Origin: Tubiluchus corallicola
Lineage: Eukaryota > Priapulida > Priapulimorpha > Priapulimorphida > Tubiluchidae
Reading direction: 5' to 3'
Length of the DNA stretch: 44,000 nucleotides
Assembly (NCBI GenBank): GCA_030141605.1
Contig: JAQGDQ010000135.1
Location: 312,001-356,000, forward strand
Of this stretch, positions 1-18,897 are shown one piece after another. The position numbers and the translations under genes were made by a program. The stretch's first letter is position 1; every line of letters begins with the position of its first letter. Under the pieces are notes generated by a model that ran no database searches, was not told the DNA's origin, and saw only the letters and a program-made list of their open reading frames with translations.

Positions 1-204
1 TCAGTAGGGAGGGAGAAAATGTTTTTAAAAAAATTAAAAGCTATGTGAAAGTCTAAAGCTGAATCATGAAATTTTTTAAATCAGATGAAATCAGAGTTGG
101 TTTATTTCTACTGGTGAATGTCAGCTTTTGACCCCAAAACTATAAATGACCTCGGCATATATCGACCCCCCAGGCGTCAATGTCCACCACTTTGGAGATC
201 CCTG
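1..204 (-). mobile_element. Terminal part of a hAT-like DNA transposon (partial, runs off left edge)
   Basis: Read on the minus strand, this stretch begins CAGGGATCTCCAAAGTGG at 204 and continues with G-rich motifs (GGGGGGTCGAT, GGGGTCAAAAG). A CAGGG-type terminus followed by such a G-rich subterminal region is typical of hAT-family ends. The other terminus would lie left of the window, so no inverted partner or target-site duplication can be checked. No transposase reading frame is visible. It sits downstream of sulfatase exon 2, probably inside the next intron of that gene. Confidence 0.45.
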
Positions 205-885
205 TCCTAGGCTAAACTAGGCTTGGAAAATCTTGCGACTGTTCTCAGATGAAAAACATCAACTAAACTTACTTACACGTGAATAGGGCACATTTTGCCA
301 ATCAAATTTTCATATCTAACTTCAAAAGCTGGTTTAGAGTAAAACAGAATAATACAGTTCAATGCATGTCTAATGCAATTAAATGCCAGCAAAATGAAGT
401 ACCTAGTAAAGTTTTCTACTTAAAGTCAAACTAAACCCTCTCTATAAAATAAGCTTTTACAACATAAAATCCTGCTCTCATTACAAATATTCAACTTATT
501 TTATTATAAACTTACTGTAAACTTACTGATTATTATCACTTCATTACTAGCAGTTTTAAATTTGAAGAAATGAGCACAGTCACGAGGTCTACAAAGATCG
601 GTAAACAAACATCGGTAACCAAAGACACTTTCTGTACCTCCTATGTCATTCTCGCGCCAAAGATATGAAATATAGCGATCTTTACTGCAATGCATGCATT
701 CGAAATTCACCAGAAAAAGGTAAGTATTTAATATATAAGTCTCTTTTGTTTAACAATAACTAAGAATTCTTTGTGTAATCATAATAATGTGTTAAAGAAA
801 CTTCAAGTCTGTGGGGGAGGATTATAAAGGTCTTTAAGAGAGCAATTAATAATACTAGACATTCACACTGAATATTAAAACTCAC
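205..885 (-). other. Non-coding stretch after arylsulfatase exon 2 (probably intron)
   Basis: After GKWHLG, family members continue with a segment leading to a GFD-type motif; nothing like that is found on the minus strand here. A 60-codon open frame at 504-710 has no sulfatase motif and no clean acceptor. A good plus-strand donor consensus (GTAAGT) lies at 721 but no supporting plus-strand exon could be found. I see no gene here. Confidence 0.4.
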
Positions 886-1055
886 GTACACACCTAAATG
901 CCACTTTCCTACAATTGCTGTTTTGTACCCAACATCTCGCAGTGCTTCAGCAATTGTGAGCTCATTCAGTGGTAGGCCAGTGACAGACTGGGGCATATAG
1001 ACGGGTGGCTCCCATTTATTTTGACTATACAATCCCATTCGGATTGGCAACCTGC
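886..1055 (-). CDS. Arylsulfatase exon with GKWHLG signature
   Basis: Acceptor CATTTTAG precedes 1055. The translation runs from [10 protein letters not shown] through [19 protein letters not shown] to [13 protein letters not shown], the second sulfatase signature. The 3' border is ambiguous: TAC|GTGAGT (exon end 886, phase 0) is the stronger donor, while TTAG|GTGTGT (exon end 894, phase 1) would end the exon right after the conserved HLG. Confidence 0.85.
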
Positions 1056-2174
1056 CTAAAATGTGCAAAGACCAATAATATTATAATTTACCAAACAAAA
1101 ATATGAGCATTTTGAAATAGTCATTTGGCACACTTATGCAGTGGTTGATCAAATTGTAGCAAAAATGTTAAGAAAATTTAGGGTAAATGCTTCACTTTGA
1201 AAAAACAAAAGCTCTGAGAACATAATCTGTAAACATACAATTTGTTGTCCAGTGATCATATCATAAAGTTATCACATCATTATCAATCAATTTCACTCAT
1301 ACATTAACATAAAAGAACTAAGTGAAATCAAATTGATACTGGCTAATCAAATCTTGTTCTACATAATAATAACTCTTGAGAATTTTCTTGTCTCAGAACA
1401 TCCAATGTAAGGATAGCATACTATGGGGATGGTATAATATTGCAAACTGTAAGTGATTCCTTGATCAAGTGTATCATATTAATTTGTTTAAATTATAATG
1501 ATTACATTTTATGCCGAACACAGTGGCAAAGCTGTAGCTGCAAACCTAGTAGTATAGGACCAATTATCCCTTAAGTAACGCTGAGCACTTACTTAGAGAT
1601 TATTGTAAAATGGAAAAATTCGAAACATTTTATTTATAGGCCTAATTACTTAAATTTAACATAAATTTTCCAAACCCTTTTTGATTTTTTGTCATCTGTA
1701 AAACTTGGTTGGGAAATGTAGTTTAGATGCTTGGAAAATGCACACTCGCAGCTTGGACGCCACTCATTTGAGACCTAGTGCCTCTGCTAATATAATTGAT
1801 AATTATGCCTGTACCTGTTAACAGGGCAGCTCTGCTAGGTGTACACATCATGTACGCTGTGTAAAAACTTGTAAATCGCATTCCGTCTACTGCCATGTTG
1901 TCCACAGGACCCCATTCTTGAGTTGGATGTCCGTAAACGGAGAGATCGCCCCATCCAAAGTCGTCAGCGAAAAATATAACAAAATTCGGTTTCAAGGTTT
2001 TCGGGGAGAATAACGGTGTTATTGCTAATAAACCAAGGCAAGCAAAAATACCTCCCGAGGCAGCTATAACAGTAGATAGTGTTATGCCAGTCATGGTACA
2101 CACGCACCAAAGAATTGACAGTCCTAGTGTCAACGCCGTGACCGAAACTGATTTAGCATTTTCAAAACTAGCAC
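886..2174 (-). CDS. Arylsulfatase (sulfatase family), 5' part of gene
   Basis: Sulfatases hydrolyse sulfate esters using a formylglycine made from a cysteine in C-X-P-S-R. Two exons join in phase: 1815-2174 ends CTG TTA ACA G and 1055 begins GC AGG, giving [12 protein letters not shown]. Visible motifs are the metal-binding [17 protein letters not shown], the active-site core [11 protein letters not shown] (Cys is the formylglycine site) and the second signature [13 protein letters not shown]. This is the order and spacing of the ARSA/STS-like arylsulfatases. A likely start is the Met at 2094, followed at once by a hydrophobic segment that could be a signal peptide or anchor. The frame stays open upstream to an acceptor at 2175, so a 5' exon (untranslated or coding) may exist. 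The gene continues to the left beyond the window; roughly the first quarter of a usual 500-residue sulfatase is present. The exact arylsulfatase subtype cannot be decided. Confidence 0.88.
1056..1814 (-). other. Arylsulfatase intron
   Basis: AT-rich intron of 759 bp between the two sulfatase exons, with canonical GT/AG ends on the minus strand. I see no repeat or nested gene in it. Confidence 0.7.
1815..2174 (-). CDS. Arylsulfatase exon with formylglycine motif
   Basis: Acceptor TTTTTAG precedes 2174 and donor G|GTACAG follows 1815, leaving phase 1. The exon encodes a hydrophobic N-terminal stretch (about 25 residues before [12 protein letters not shown]), the ADD metal ligands and [11 protein letters not shown]. 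If translation starts at the Met at 2094, the first 80 bases are 5' untranslated. A minus-strand donor-like CTAG|GTAAAT near 2370 could belong to an upstream non-coding exon. Confidence 0.85.
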
Positions 2175-5100
2175 CTAAAAATTAAAACATGATTTATTTT
2201 TAACAAACTCAGACACTTGTAAAAAGTCTGGGCTGCTAACAATTATTTGCTGCTATCAGTGCGTGCAAAACAGCAACCGAACTTCAATAGAAGAAACCGA
2301 GAACCAGCTCAGGCACAGGCATTTCTAAACAGTGTAAACAACACAATTCTAGTTAAGTGTGTTTTATTTACCTAGCTAAGTTGACGCTTGCATTGTCGAT
2401 TCGGTCGAGTTTTAAAAAAACATTATAGTGCTCGAGTGTGTTAACTGTTGACGTAATAATTATTATCCCACTAACATATAATTGTTACGATACTGCTTGT
2501 AAATACAAGTGAGATAAACATCTATTTTTTTATTAAAATTTGTTTTTATCACTTCAGGGAGGAACAGTTTGTAATAATTAATCCGGGGTCATGTCAATTT
2601 GACACAAATTTACTTCACCTGCCACCAACTTGTTGTAATTATAATTATTAACACCCTAAATTACTACAATCTTGATAACTCTATTATTTATAAATCAGGG
2701 CATTCAAACTACGGGATCACTCACATTTTACTCACGAGATCAATTCATGAAAAGTGGAAAAAACTATATCTATGCCGGGGAGTTGCACATAATCCTGTCT
2801 GGTAGCAAAAAAGAAAAAATACAAGAACAAATTTGTTCATTGTAACTGTTACGATGAACTACCTGAACTTTTTAATAGCCATAAAGAATGCCATTTTTAG
2901 ATAAAAATTTTTGTTCGCAGACGATTTATTTTAATTTGCGTTTTCTACAGTATTTTACATTTGGCTCGTAAATATTGTGAAGGCTTCACTGGAAATAATT
3001 ACATGGTAAAATTATTATCTAATCCCGAAAAATCTAAATGTTTACATTTTTGCCCAAACGTTGAAAAGGACTTATTTATCTGCACAATAAAATTGCATCT
3101 ATTATTAATGACGATAAATACTTGGGGCCTAAAACTAAGTGACAGCATAGATATTATGGTATCACACACAATTATTTTATGCGCCTGTTATTGTCTTAAC
3201 TCTCTATTCTCTATACGTAATTATAAATTTTGGTAAGTGTTTTAAAGCTGTGAAGTCACAATAATTATTATTGAATTATCTTTTCAAACGTCTCATTTTT
3301 ATCCGCGAGCATTGGATGTCGACCATAAATATATAAATAAGTTACGGAAAGCTTCGAGTTGGCTATAAACCGTATGTTAGAGGGATTCAAAGCTATTTCA
3401 TCTGAGGCGTGACTGTACTGCACTACTGTGTTTCAAAAGTGTTTGTACAAAACTTAAAGTATTTCGTATTTTATGCGTATTCGTAGAAGATGTTATTATT
3501 GTTTTGGAAACAGCCTTTGTAAATTTAAAGTTGTTTTTTTGTTAGTCATTTTTCCTTGTTGGACTTAATGTATGATTTGCCATTCTTCAAAATGTAGAAT
3601 AATCATTTAATGCAGGCATAATGAACGAATCAATTTAATCAAATCACGTAATTTAATTAGTAAATCTCTTACTTCGATCTCTCTCTTTTTAAATTACTAG
3701 GTTTTTATAATTATAATTGGCATATGGTCATTGTATTTTTATATGGTCATTACCTATTTTTAGTAAAACAAACTTAACTTTTCGATTAGTGTAGTCTCTT
3801 GCTTCTTTGATCGCTACTTCTATCAATTCTATGGTTACTGGTTCGTAAACGCTGACAGCTTGTTCTTAGCAATCGTTTTCTTTTGTTTCTCATAGACATT
3901 CCTAGCTGTAAACAACTGTTTATGAATTTATAAATCCAGCTTTTTTCTTTCGGGCTTCTGATCAGCGAAATTCTCTATCAATACAAGAACAACATTAACA
4001 TATACAGTATACCACTAGCAAATTAGCTATATGAATTATATTTCTTAATTTTACGTTTTTACTGTATTCTCTTACTTTGCCAGGTTTTTGGCCTGGTTTA
4101 GAGCGACATGTGTAAAAACGTTACTGTTCATTTCTATAGTTGCCAAGGATTGCTATTTTGTCCTTTGTTAAATCCTTGTTCAAATTCTATAAGAGCTATT
4201 GTTCCTTATTATTTGATTTTTCTTCTTCACATCAGTTTTAAGTTTATCTCACGGCGCAAAATTTTTTGGACTGATCTGATGCATAAATTCAAACATATTT
4301 GCCGAATATTGACTTTCATGCGTCAAAGGTGAATAATGACGTGAATTAGATATACGATAATGCAATTACAACATCTGCTGCCAAAATCGGTGACAATTAT
4401 GTTTATATCATCCAAAATCTAACCTATTCACTGATTCTATTAGCAAAACGAAAATTTTAATTAAGAATGTTTAGCGACAGTAAAAGACCTCACTACAATC
4501 TGAAATGTCACTCAAAAGTTATTTTTTTTATTTTTAAGGTATAGTTTTTAAAATATCACATTTTAACTAAATTATACATCTGTAGAAATTTAACGTATTA
4601 CTTTGTAGATTTAGTCACTTATTACTAATTAATCTATACGAATTAAAATTTGAAAATGCATATAACAAACGTTCAATACATATATCAGCTCAACAAGCAA
4701 AAGTATTACTGGTAGCCTTTTAAACTGAAAAAGACTACATTTACGTGTCTTAATCGAAAAGTCCATCCATGTTTTTAAATATAACAACTTACATAATCGT
4801 TTTGCAAGTCTAGTTTTCATTTAGGTTGCAAAACGATGAGGTACTGAAGATATTGCAGTAAAATGTAACCATTACCTAAGTTTGTTTTTGGACTTGTATA
4901 TGAGTTTCACGGATCCGTCAATTTTACTGAAAACGCAATGAGGATGAGTGATGACTAGTTGCAAGAAACACATTAGTTATGCAGCGTTTTAGTAATATGT
5001 TTCATGGAAATTAATTCAGCTTTTGTTGTAACAGATGTAAGCAACGCCATTGCTCACAATCCACTTGATGCCTTAATTAACAGTTTCTACTATCATAGCA

Positions 5101-6328
5101 ACCAGGTACGTTATGATAAACTAATCATAGTATTGTCATACACACGCTTCGACGAGTTTTGTTAGAGTGAAGTTTGTTCTTTTACTATACAACTGCATTT
5201 TTGAGTTTTTATAATTTTTAACTAAATTTTCCTCGCAAAAACTACTGAAAAAGTTATCTTTTGTGAAAAGAGACAGCGGAACAGTGATGATTGTTTGTTT
5301 AACTTTATACACGGATGTTTTATACATCGAACTACGAACACGCTAAGTGACCAAATTGGTTTAGACGCGTCAAACATAGTAAGGGCGTTTAAAAGACAGC
5401 CAAGGAAAATAGTATGACTTTATTGTTTTTACAGTGATGACAGGGTCGCCAACAATCTTTTCTCTTGAAAAATAAGAAATAGTTAAAAATAAGTGATGCA
5501 GTTAGTGCTAGTGTAACGAATGGTGATGAAACGATATAAAACAAGTTCTTGTCTTGTCTTTACGACCCTTCTGTTTGAGTTACATAAAGGATCATAAATT
5601 TAGACAGGTGACATTAAAAGATGTCAGCAGACCACTGCAAACAGGTGCAAACTGCACACAGGTACACATCGTAGTGCTCATTAGGACAGGTATTGAACTC
5701 ACTGGACTGCAACACTTCATTACCTGTTACACAAAGTTAATGCAAGGTAGGAGTGGCATATAAACATGCGCGAGGATGGCAAAGTGATCTTTAAATACAC
5801 CGATAACTATACTTACATCACCGTGTAATTTTATTGCCCACTAATTTACGTTAGGCACACGTACCGGTTAAAGCGTGCCCATCCTAATATAGACCATCCA
5901 AGGCTTTGTTTTATAAAAGGTGATCTGCGTCTATGATCAGAGTCAAACGGTAAATAAACAGCCACTCGGGAGTCATATTATTAAGATATATTTGGGGCGG
6001 TGCTAGCTTAGGTTGCAGAGAAAAAGTACTTGATATTAATATATGTCACAAAAATTGTCTTAGAAAGAACATCGAATTTTAAAATCAAATTCGCGACTTT
6101 GGTTTTAAAATACAAACACTGATATATTATAATGTTATAATTACCTGACGATACATACCTCGTTTAGCTCGCCACATCTGAAGTTGCAGTACCTGAAATA
6201 ACAGTTACCCAACCGTTATTATGAAGGGATAGAACAGAACGAAGTCAGAACCGAGATAGAGCAGACGTTCTTAAAAACTGTGGGCTATATGGTTTAATTT
6301 GATGAATTCTTAAACCGAATTAAAGTAA
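2175..6328. other. Intergenic region between arylsulfatase and the bHLH gene
   Basis: About 4.1 kb of AT-rich DNA between two genes that point away from each other, so both promoters should lie in it. Only short chance open frames occur, none with a recognisable domain. A short hairpin (CCAGG-TTTTT-GGCCTGG) lies near 4081-4097. Near the bHLH gene there are E-box-like CANNTG sites (CAGGTG near 5643, CATCTG near 6176). These are too common to call as regulatory elements. No clear TATA box or CpG-rich promoter is visible. Confidence 0.5.
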
Positions 6329-7285
6329 ATGATTGCTAAAGTGTTAAAAGAAGCCATGTATTTACCCATAGAAAATCAAAGTCATTTAACTCAAAGCGAA
6401 GTTTCTCTGCCAACTCAAATAGAAGACGTTTCCTACGTTCAGACGGCGGTTGCAGAGCCGCGTGCGGAATCAGAGCTGGTCAAAGAGTGTCCCGAAAGCA
6501 GCGAGACGGAATGCCAAACGCTTTACTGGGATTTGGACAGCATACAAGTTTTGCCGCTGCAAAAAAATGCAACTTCTACGTCCCAGCATCACGAAGTGGT
6601 GACATTTCACAAGGACACCGTCAGTCAAGAACAACAGGTAATGGAGCAACAGAAGGATTCTGCATTTCATCAACATGTTCATCAAGAAATTGTCTCCGAG
6701 TTCCACTTTGAATTTTCTGCTCCCACATTACAGGACGCAGTCCAGGAAGCAGTTGGACATTACGATGATTCGTATGGAAACTATCAGGCAATACCAGAAC
6801 AGCAATACCATGACACCTGGTGGACAAATGTGAGTGATTCCAACAGCACTGATAGTACTAGTGATGCATGTTACCCCACTTACCCCATGGTTATATCGTC
6901 CGAGAATGTCAATCCTCTTGGGATAGATATGCAGTTTCCTACCCAGATGACGTCAGTCATACGTCATCAAGGCGTTCGGATAAACAATGGGAAAGCAACA
7001 ACGAAACCAAAGCGGAAACGGGTAACTACGCCCATTCAGCGTAAAGCAGCGAACGTACGAGAACGTAAGCGCATGTTTAATCTAAACGAAGCTTTCGATA
7101 ATTTGCGAAAGAAAGTGCCGACATTTTCCTACGAGAAACGGCTGTCAAGGATAGAAACGCTTCGATTAGCTATTATTTACATTAACTTCATGAGCAGCAT
7201 TGTTGGCGGTTGTAGTATCTACGGGCCAGAACAACAGTGTAATTACCAGCCTGTGTATCAAGAAGTGTGCAGACAGATTCACTAA
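6329..7285 (+). CDS. FERD3L: FERD3L/Fer3-like (Nato3) bHLH transcription factor
   Basis: A 318-residue protein from one uninterrupted exon; the vertebrate family gene is also intronless. The bHLH domain is at about residues 238-292: basic region [15 protein letters not shown], loop [13 protein letters not shown], helix 2 [14 protein letters not shown]. The combination [31 protein letters not shown] is diagnostic of Fer3/FERD3L. PTF1A, the closest alternative, has RRRMQSINDAF and KVDTLRLAIGYINFL. A Lys/Arg cluster (KPKRKR, about 226-231) just before the domain could be a nuclear localisation signal. The first 225 residues are acidic and rich in Gln, Ser and His with no known domain; mammalian FERD3L is roughly half this length. 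The start ATG at 6329 is the first in frame. The family is nuclear, binds E-boxes as a heterodimer with E-proteins and acts mainly in neural (floor-plate/ventral) development; that role here is inferred. Confidence 0.92.
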   Translation: MIAKVLKEAMYLPIENQSHLTQSEVSLPTQIEDVSYVQTAVAEPRAESELVKECPESSETECQTLYWDLDSIQVLPLQKNATSTSQHHEVVTFHKDTVSQEQQVMEQQKDSAFHQHVHQEIVSEFHFEFSAPTLQDAVQEAVGHYDDSYGNYQAIPEQQYHDTWWTNVSDSNSTDSTSDACYPTYPMVISSENVNPLGIDMQFPTQMTSVIRHQGVRINNGKATTKPKRKRVTTPIQRKAANVRERKRMFNLNEAFDNLRKKVPTFSYEKRLSRIETLRLAIIYINFMSSIVGGCSIYGPEQQCNYQPVYQEVCRQIH

Positions 7286-7780
7286 GCTAAAGAAAACAGA
7301 CTTGAGGAGTCCAATGGCGTGTGATGGTATCAATATTTATGTGGTATTTAATGTAATTTACTTATGCGTATTGTTATTTATAACTTATTTGTACATAATA
7401 GTTTATCGATGGCATTGGGATATTCAACATACAAACAGGTTTTACTATAGAGTTTATTTATATTTTTAGTGTTTTTGGTGAATATGTGTGTATTTAAGTA
7501 CAAGTTAACAAACGATATTACTTGGCATAACATTGTGCAATGATATTAAAACAGGCCAAAGCATTTTGCATTTAGACTTTGAAAACATAATAACGTACTA
7601 GAGAAAAAACTGGATTTTGTGTTTAGGTTGAAAAGCTGAAAAGTTTAAAAACAAATTTTTATGTATTATTTGTGTTTTTATGTTTTTTGTAGAGCATTTT
7701 TGTCTGACTTGTTCAATTTGCGTAGAAAAATTATCAAGCTCTTATAGACTGCATTTCGCTCGTAAAAAACGCCAAATAAC

Positions 7781-7786
7781 AATAAA
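7781..7786 (+). promoter_or_regulatory. Candidate polyadenylation signal of the bHLH gene
   Basis: AATAAA about 495 bp after the stop codon. An alternative ATTAAA lies near 7542. Neither is proven; both are frequent by chance in AT-rich DNA. Confidence 0.3.
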
Positions 7787-7941
7787 AAACGTAACCGGCA
7801 GCTGCAAAACGAAAACGAAAATAGATTTAAAATGAATTTTGCGCAAGCGTGAACCAAATTTTCCGTTATATGTTTCGAAACTGATCTAATTTTACGTAAT
7901 TAAAGTGAAACAAGAGCAAGTGGCTTCGCTTCTCTAAGCAT

Positions 7942-8033
7942 ATTTATGCCTTATAGTCTCCATGAGGCATAAATGTGGTATAGTACTAGACATAGTACTA
8001 GAGATAACTAGTACTATCTCTAGTACTAGTTAT
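7942..8033. repeat. Cluster of perfect inverted repeats (hairpins)
   Basis: Three perfect inverted pairs occur in 92 bp. ATTTATGCCT at 7942-7951 pairs with 7965-7974. The 14-bp arm 7993-8006 (TAGTACTAGAGATA) pairs with 8015-8028, with an 8-nt loop. The arm 8004-8015 (ATAACTAGTACT) pairs with 8022-8033, with a 6-nt loop. The last two overlap, so they are mutually exclusive folds. The repeated word TAGTACTAG is itself palindromic and recurs at 7981 and near 8090. A decayed MITE or a 3' processing structure are both possible. Confidence 0.7.
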
Positions 8034-8827
8034 GACTAATTGATAACTCTCTACTAGTATTTAAATTAAGTAGAGTAATTTAAGTACTAGTTCATATCAG
8101 CACAGTTAACAGGCTTTAACAATCTATTATTAATTATCACACAATAAAGAATTCATCGACGGCGAGTGCGTTTTAGACAAAATAATAAACTTCATTAAAG
8201 TAATAATAGCATATCATTATGATTATGAATATAAACATAATTTTTCAGACCGTTTAAACATCGAATTTAAAAATATTGTAATTTGTCCTTTGTTAGATCA
8301 AAATCTTACAGCACTTCCATTAACACAGAATCATAAGCATGTAATGGTGTAGATGTTCGGATGCTGTTGAAAAACATGGCACTAATTTATGTGATGTTTT
8401 AACTAATTAAATACAATTATTTGTTTCGATATATTTGTAAAAACGAATAAGCATAATAAAGTTCAAATGATGCTACTCCATTTTAAATGATTCTATATAA
8501 ACGAAAACAAATTATAAATCTTTTATGCTTATAGTTGTCAGAGAAAAAACAAATAGAGTATGTGATTACAAAAATCAGTGCTTAACATAATACCTTTACT
8601 GTTATTTTACAGACTTGCGTTAAATTCAAGCAGTAAAACCGGCACATTAAAACTCATCATTAATTGCACACATTGCATACATCTTATTTACATAGAAATT
8701 TAATAATTAGGATCTATAGTTATGAGTATAAAGAACAAAAGCGTGGTCCTCAAAAAATGCACAATTTTTTTGTTTCACGTACTTTAATATTTGCACACTG
8801 AAACAAAGAAAGTATGAAATTGTTTCC

Positions 8828-16478
<7,651 letters not shown>

Positions 16479-16663
16479 CTAAAACGCAAAATGTGACATT
16501 AAAGAATTGTAGATCTCAATGATGAATTTAAAGTGATTAAAATTTTTGATTTTTTAATTGTATACGTTGTACTAAGGAAGTTATGTACGTAGAATAACTA
16601 CAGAAAATGTGGGTATATACTTTGAAAAAAGTTTTTTGGTATACGCCTACCAAAGATGGTGAA

Positions 16664-17018
16664 CAGTGGCGTAGCTGATACGGGAGCATCCACTCTACCG
16701 AGCACATTTTTTTAAACTATTTTGTTCACTTGTGTGATAAAAGTTGAATCGTTTTTCATTTTTAGTTACATGGCTTTGGAAGGAATTTCTGGAGTCATTA
16801 CTTTATTTGACCAATCTATAAAGGTTTCAGTGTCTTTACGTTTTATTATGAGGTTTACTTATTATAACAGTTATGTACTTCCTTTAAACTGTGTGTTCCT
16901 CTTGTTTTGATTGAAATTAAAATGTACGTATAATCAATGGGTTAAGTTCGGTATGTGTCACGGCGCCTTTTTTATGTACTTGCTCCCCCTAACTTTAGAA
17001 TCTGGCTACGCCCCCGGT
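16664..17018. mobile_element. Non-autonomous DNA transposon (MITE) with GGCGTAGC ends
   Basis: The left end reads CAGTGGCGTAGCTGATACGG. The right end, reverse-complemented, reads CCGGGGGCGTAGCCAGATTC. The shared GGCGTAGC core in inverted orientation is typical of widespread animal MITEs with a CAGTGGCGTAGCCAG terminus. The inside is AT-rich and has no transposase. No convincing target-site duplication was found, so the outer borders are approximate. Confidence 0.5.
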
Positions 17019-17982
17019 TGCAAACAGTAGGCCTGTAGATACTTATTTATTTTACTTATTTCTTTATTTATTACGACTTAAAACGAATCAACTGAATGCT
17101 TGAGACAGTCGATATCTGAATCCACTTATCAATGTTCTATTTTTAATTGTTTAGCTTTTCATTATCCATGTTGTACAAATAAGCTTATTTTAAATGTATA
17201 GTATTATATTATTACTTTAGTGTAATTAATTTTAAGCCAATTGCATATTATTTATATTTTCGGACAATCTGCGTATCAGTTATGTGAAACTGCCTTATTC
17301 AAACCAACAAGCTATGTTTAAAATAAGATATCTGATCTCAAGTTTATCAGCAGCTAATATAGTAAAGCTAATTTTAAACAAATTGAAAGTAAAAACATTA
17401 CGATTCTTACCTTTGACAGATGATATCTCACTATCCCAGACTACACGCATGAATGATAAAGAAATAGCTTGCTATAGGCGATGTACTATGTATGATAAAA
17501 CCTTTAGTGCACATTATATACTTAATGTAGACCCTGTAACTCCACGTAAGTAAACATATGTACGCCATGTTTATTAATACAGTCACATGCTGCTTTACTC
17601 TTGAATAGGGGGTGTTTCAAAAATGTTTATCTAAACCTGGATGTTAAACAACGCGGAGATTATGAGGCTTGAATTTTGTTCGGGGTTGGTTGGGTTATCA
17701 ATAAGCCTAATGGTTCGTAGTTTTAAATGATTTGTGTTCAACTCTTTTCACTTGTGGAAAAAACTTTCACTCTAATGCAAATTGGCAGATTTATGCACTG
17801 ACCCGCAATTTAAAATGACTTTTATGGTTTTTTGGAATTATCAGAATTTCACACTATTCCTTCATACACAGATTAAAGTGAAGGGGGCCCGTTTTTTTGA
17901 GCACAACTGTAAACTCCAGCTGAGTCTATTTCATTGCACAGGAAAAAACCGGAAGCAGAATAATGACGTGTGTCAGTGGTAT

Positions 17983-18091
17983 CAGGGCCGGCCTTAGGTA
18001 ATTGGAGGCCCTAGGCGAAGTGAATTTGGTGGCCCCAAATGAAATAGAAAAATAAAAAACTAAATACGAAAAAAATAAAATTACGCAATTT

Positions 18092-18159
<68 letters not shown>

Positions 18160-18248
18160 AAGCAAAAAATGTTACCTCGGCGTGAGGCCCCCTGGAGGGT
18201 GGGGCCCTAGGCGGTTGCCTAGTTTGCCTATGCTTAAGGCCGGCCCTG
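17983..18248. mobile_element. hAT-like MITE with CAGGGCCGGCC inverted repeats and target-site duplication
   Basis: 266 bp flanked by the direct duplication GTGGTAT (17976-17982 and 18249-18255). The terminal repeats are CAGGGCCGGCCTTAGG and, inverted, CAGGGCCGGCCTTAAG. Subterminal CCCTAGGC words also occur on both sides. The duplication length (7, or 8 if the border shifts one base) suits the hAT superfamily. The centre is an (AG)n array. There is no coding capacity. Confidence 0.85.
18095..18155 (+). repeat. (AG)n microsatellite inside the MITE
   Basis: About 61 bp of uninterrupted AG, centrally placed in the 17983-18248 element. Confidence 0.98.
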
Positions 18249-18380
18249 GTGGTATCAAAATCGACGCGCATTGTTTTTTAATTTCATATTTAAACACATT
18301 CAATATTTAATTTCAATTAACCTGCTCATTTTGGCGGTAGCACTAACACTAAACTATTTAATTGTTAACTGTAGACCCAA

Positions 18381-18897
18381 ATCCCGAAAAAGTGTTTCTA
18401 TAAAGTTCTGGGGGCGTTTTTTCTAAAAGTGGGCTACATAGCCAGACTTATCAATTTGACAATGCTGAATGTGAAGAAAACTGAAACCAGTTCGAAAAAT
18501 TAGCGGAAAGGGCTTAAAAACGCAGAAAATAAAATGGTCGCCAAGTTTTTGCACAACCAACGTAAATTAAAAGAAATTTCCAAAGAAATGACATTAAAAA
18601 GCTATTATGACACCTATTCCGAGATAGTTGCACCCGAGGAACCCATTTCTGTAATTTTGATTTAACAAATGACGACCGTTTTCAAAATGGCCGCCACTAG
18701 ACTAGAAGAAAATCACGAAAAGGTGCTTCTATAAAGTTCTAGGGCCATTTTTTAAAAGTAGGCAGTATAACCAGTCTTATCAATTTGATTATCCTGAATC
18801 CGCAAAAAAGCTATTGCTGGCTTGAAAACGTAACGGAAAATGGTCAAAAACGCATTATATGGTGTTACTTTTAAATAATTGCTGGTCAAGTTTTTAG
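18381..18897 (+). repeat. Diverged direct repeat, about 330-bp period
   Basis: Two copies, about 18381-18555 and 18711-18897. Shared words include TTCTATAAAGTTCT, TTATCAATTTGA, CTGAAT and CAAGTTTTT in the same order and spacing. The gap between them contains ATGGCCGCCACTAGAC-type sequence. This is probably a dispersed repeat family; type unknown. Confidence 0.7.

Larger units (their letters stand above)
7286..8827. other. 3' region between the convergent bHLH and cathepsin B genes
   Basis: AT-rich DNA holding the 3' untranslated regions of both genes, which point toward each other. Apart from the inverted repeats at 7942-8033, nothing coding or repetitive is recognised. Confidence 0.5.

Noticed and set aside
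504-720. Possible third arylsulfatase exon (minus) or a plus-strand exon ending at a good GTAAGT donor
   Set aside because: The minus frame (FECMHCSKDRY...) has no sulfatase motif and no AG acceptor in the right phase. The plus strand has no long frame, and one donor consensus alone is not evidence of a gene.
6470-6827. Open frames overlapping the bHLH gene on both strands
   Set aside because: They are shadows of the FERD3L-like coding sequence and lack domains.
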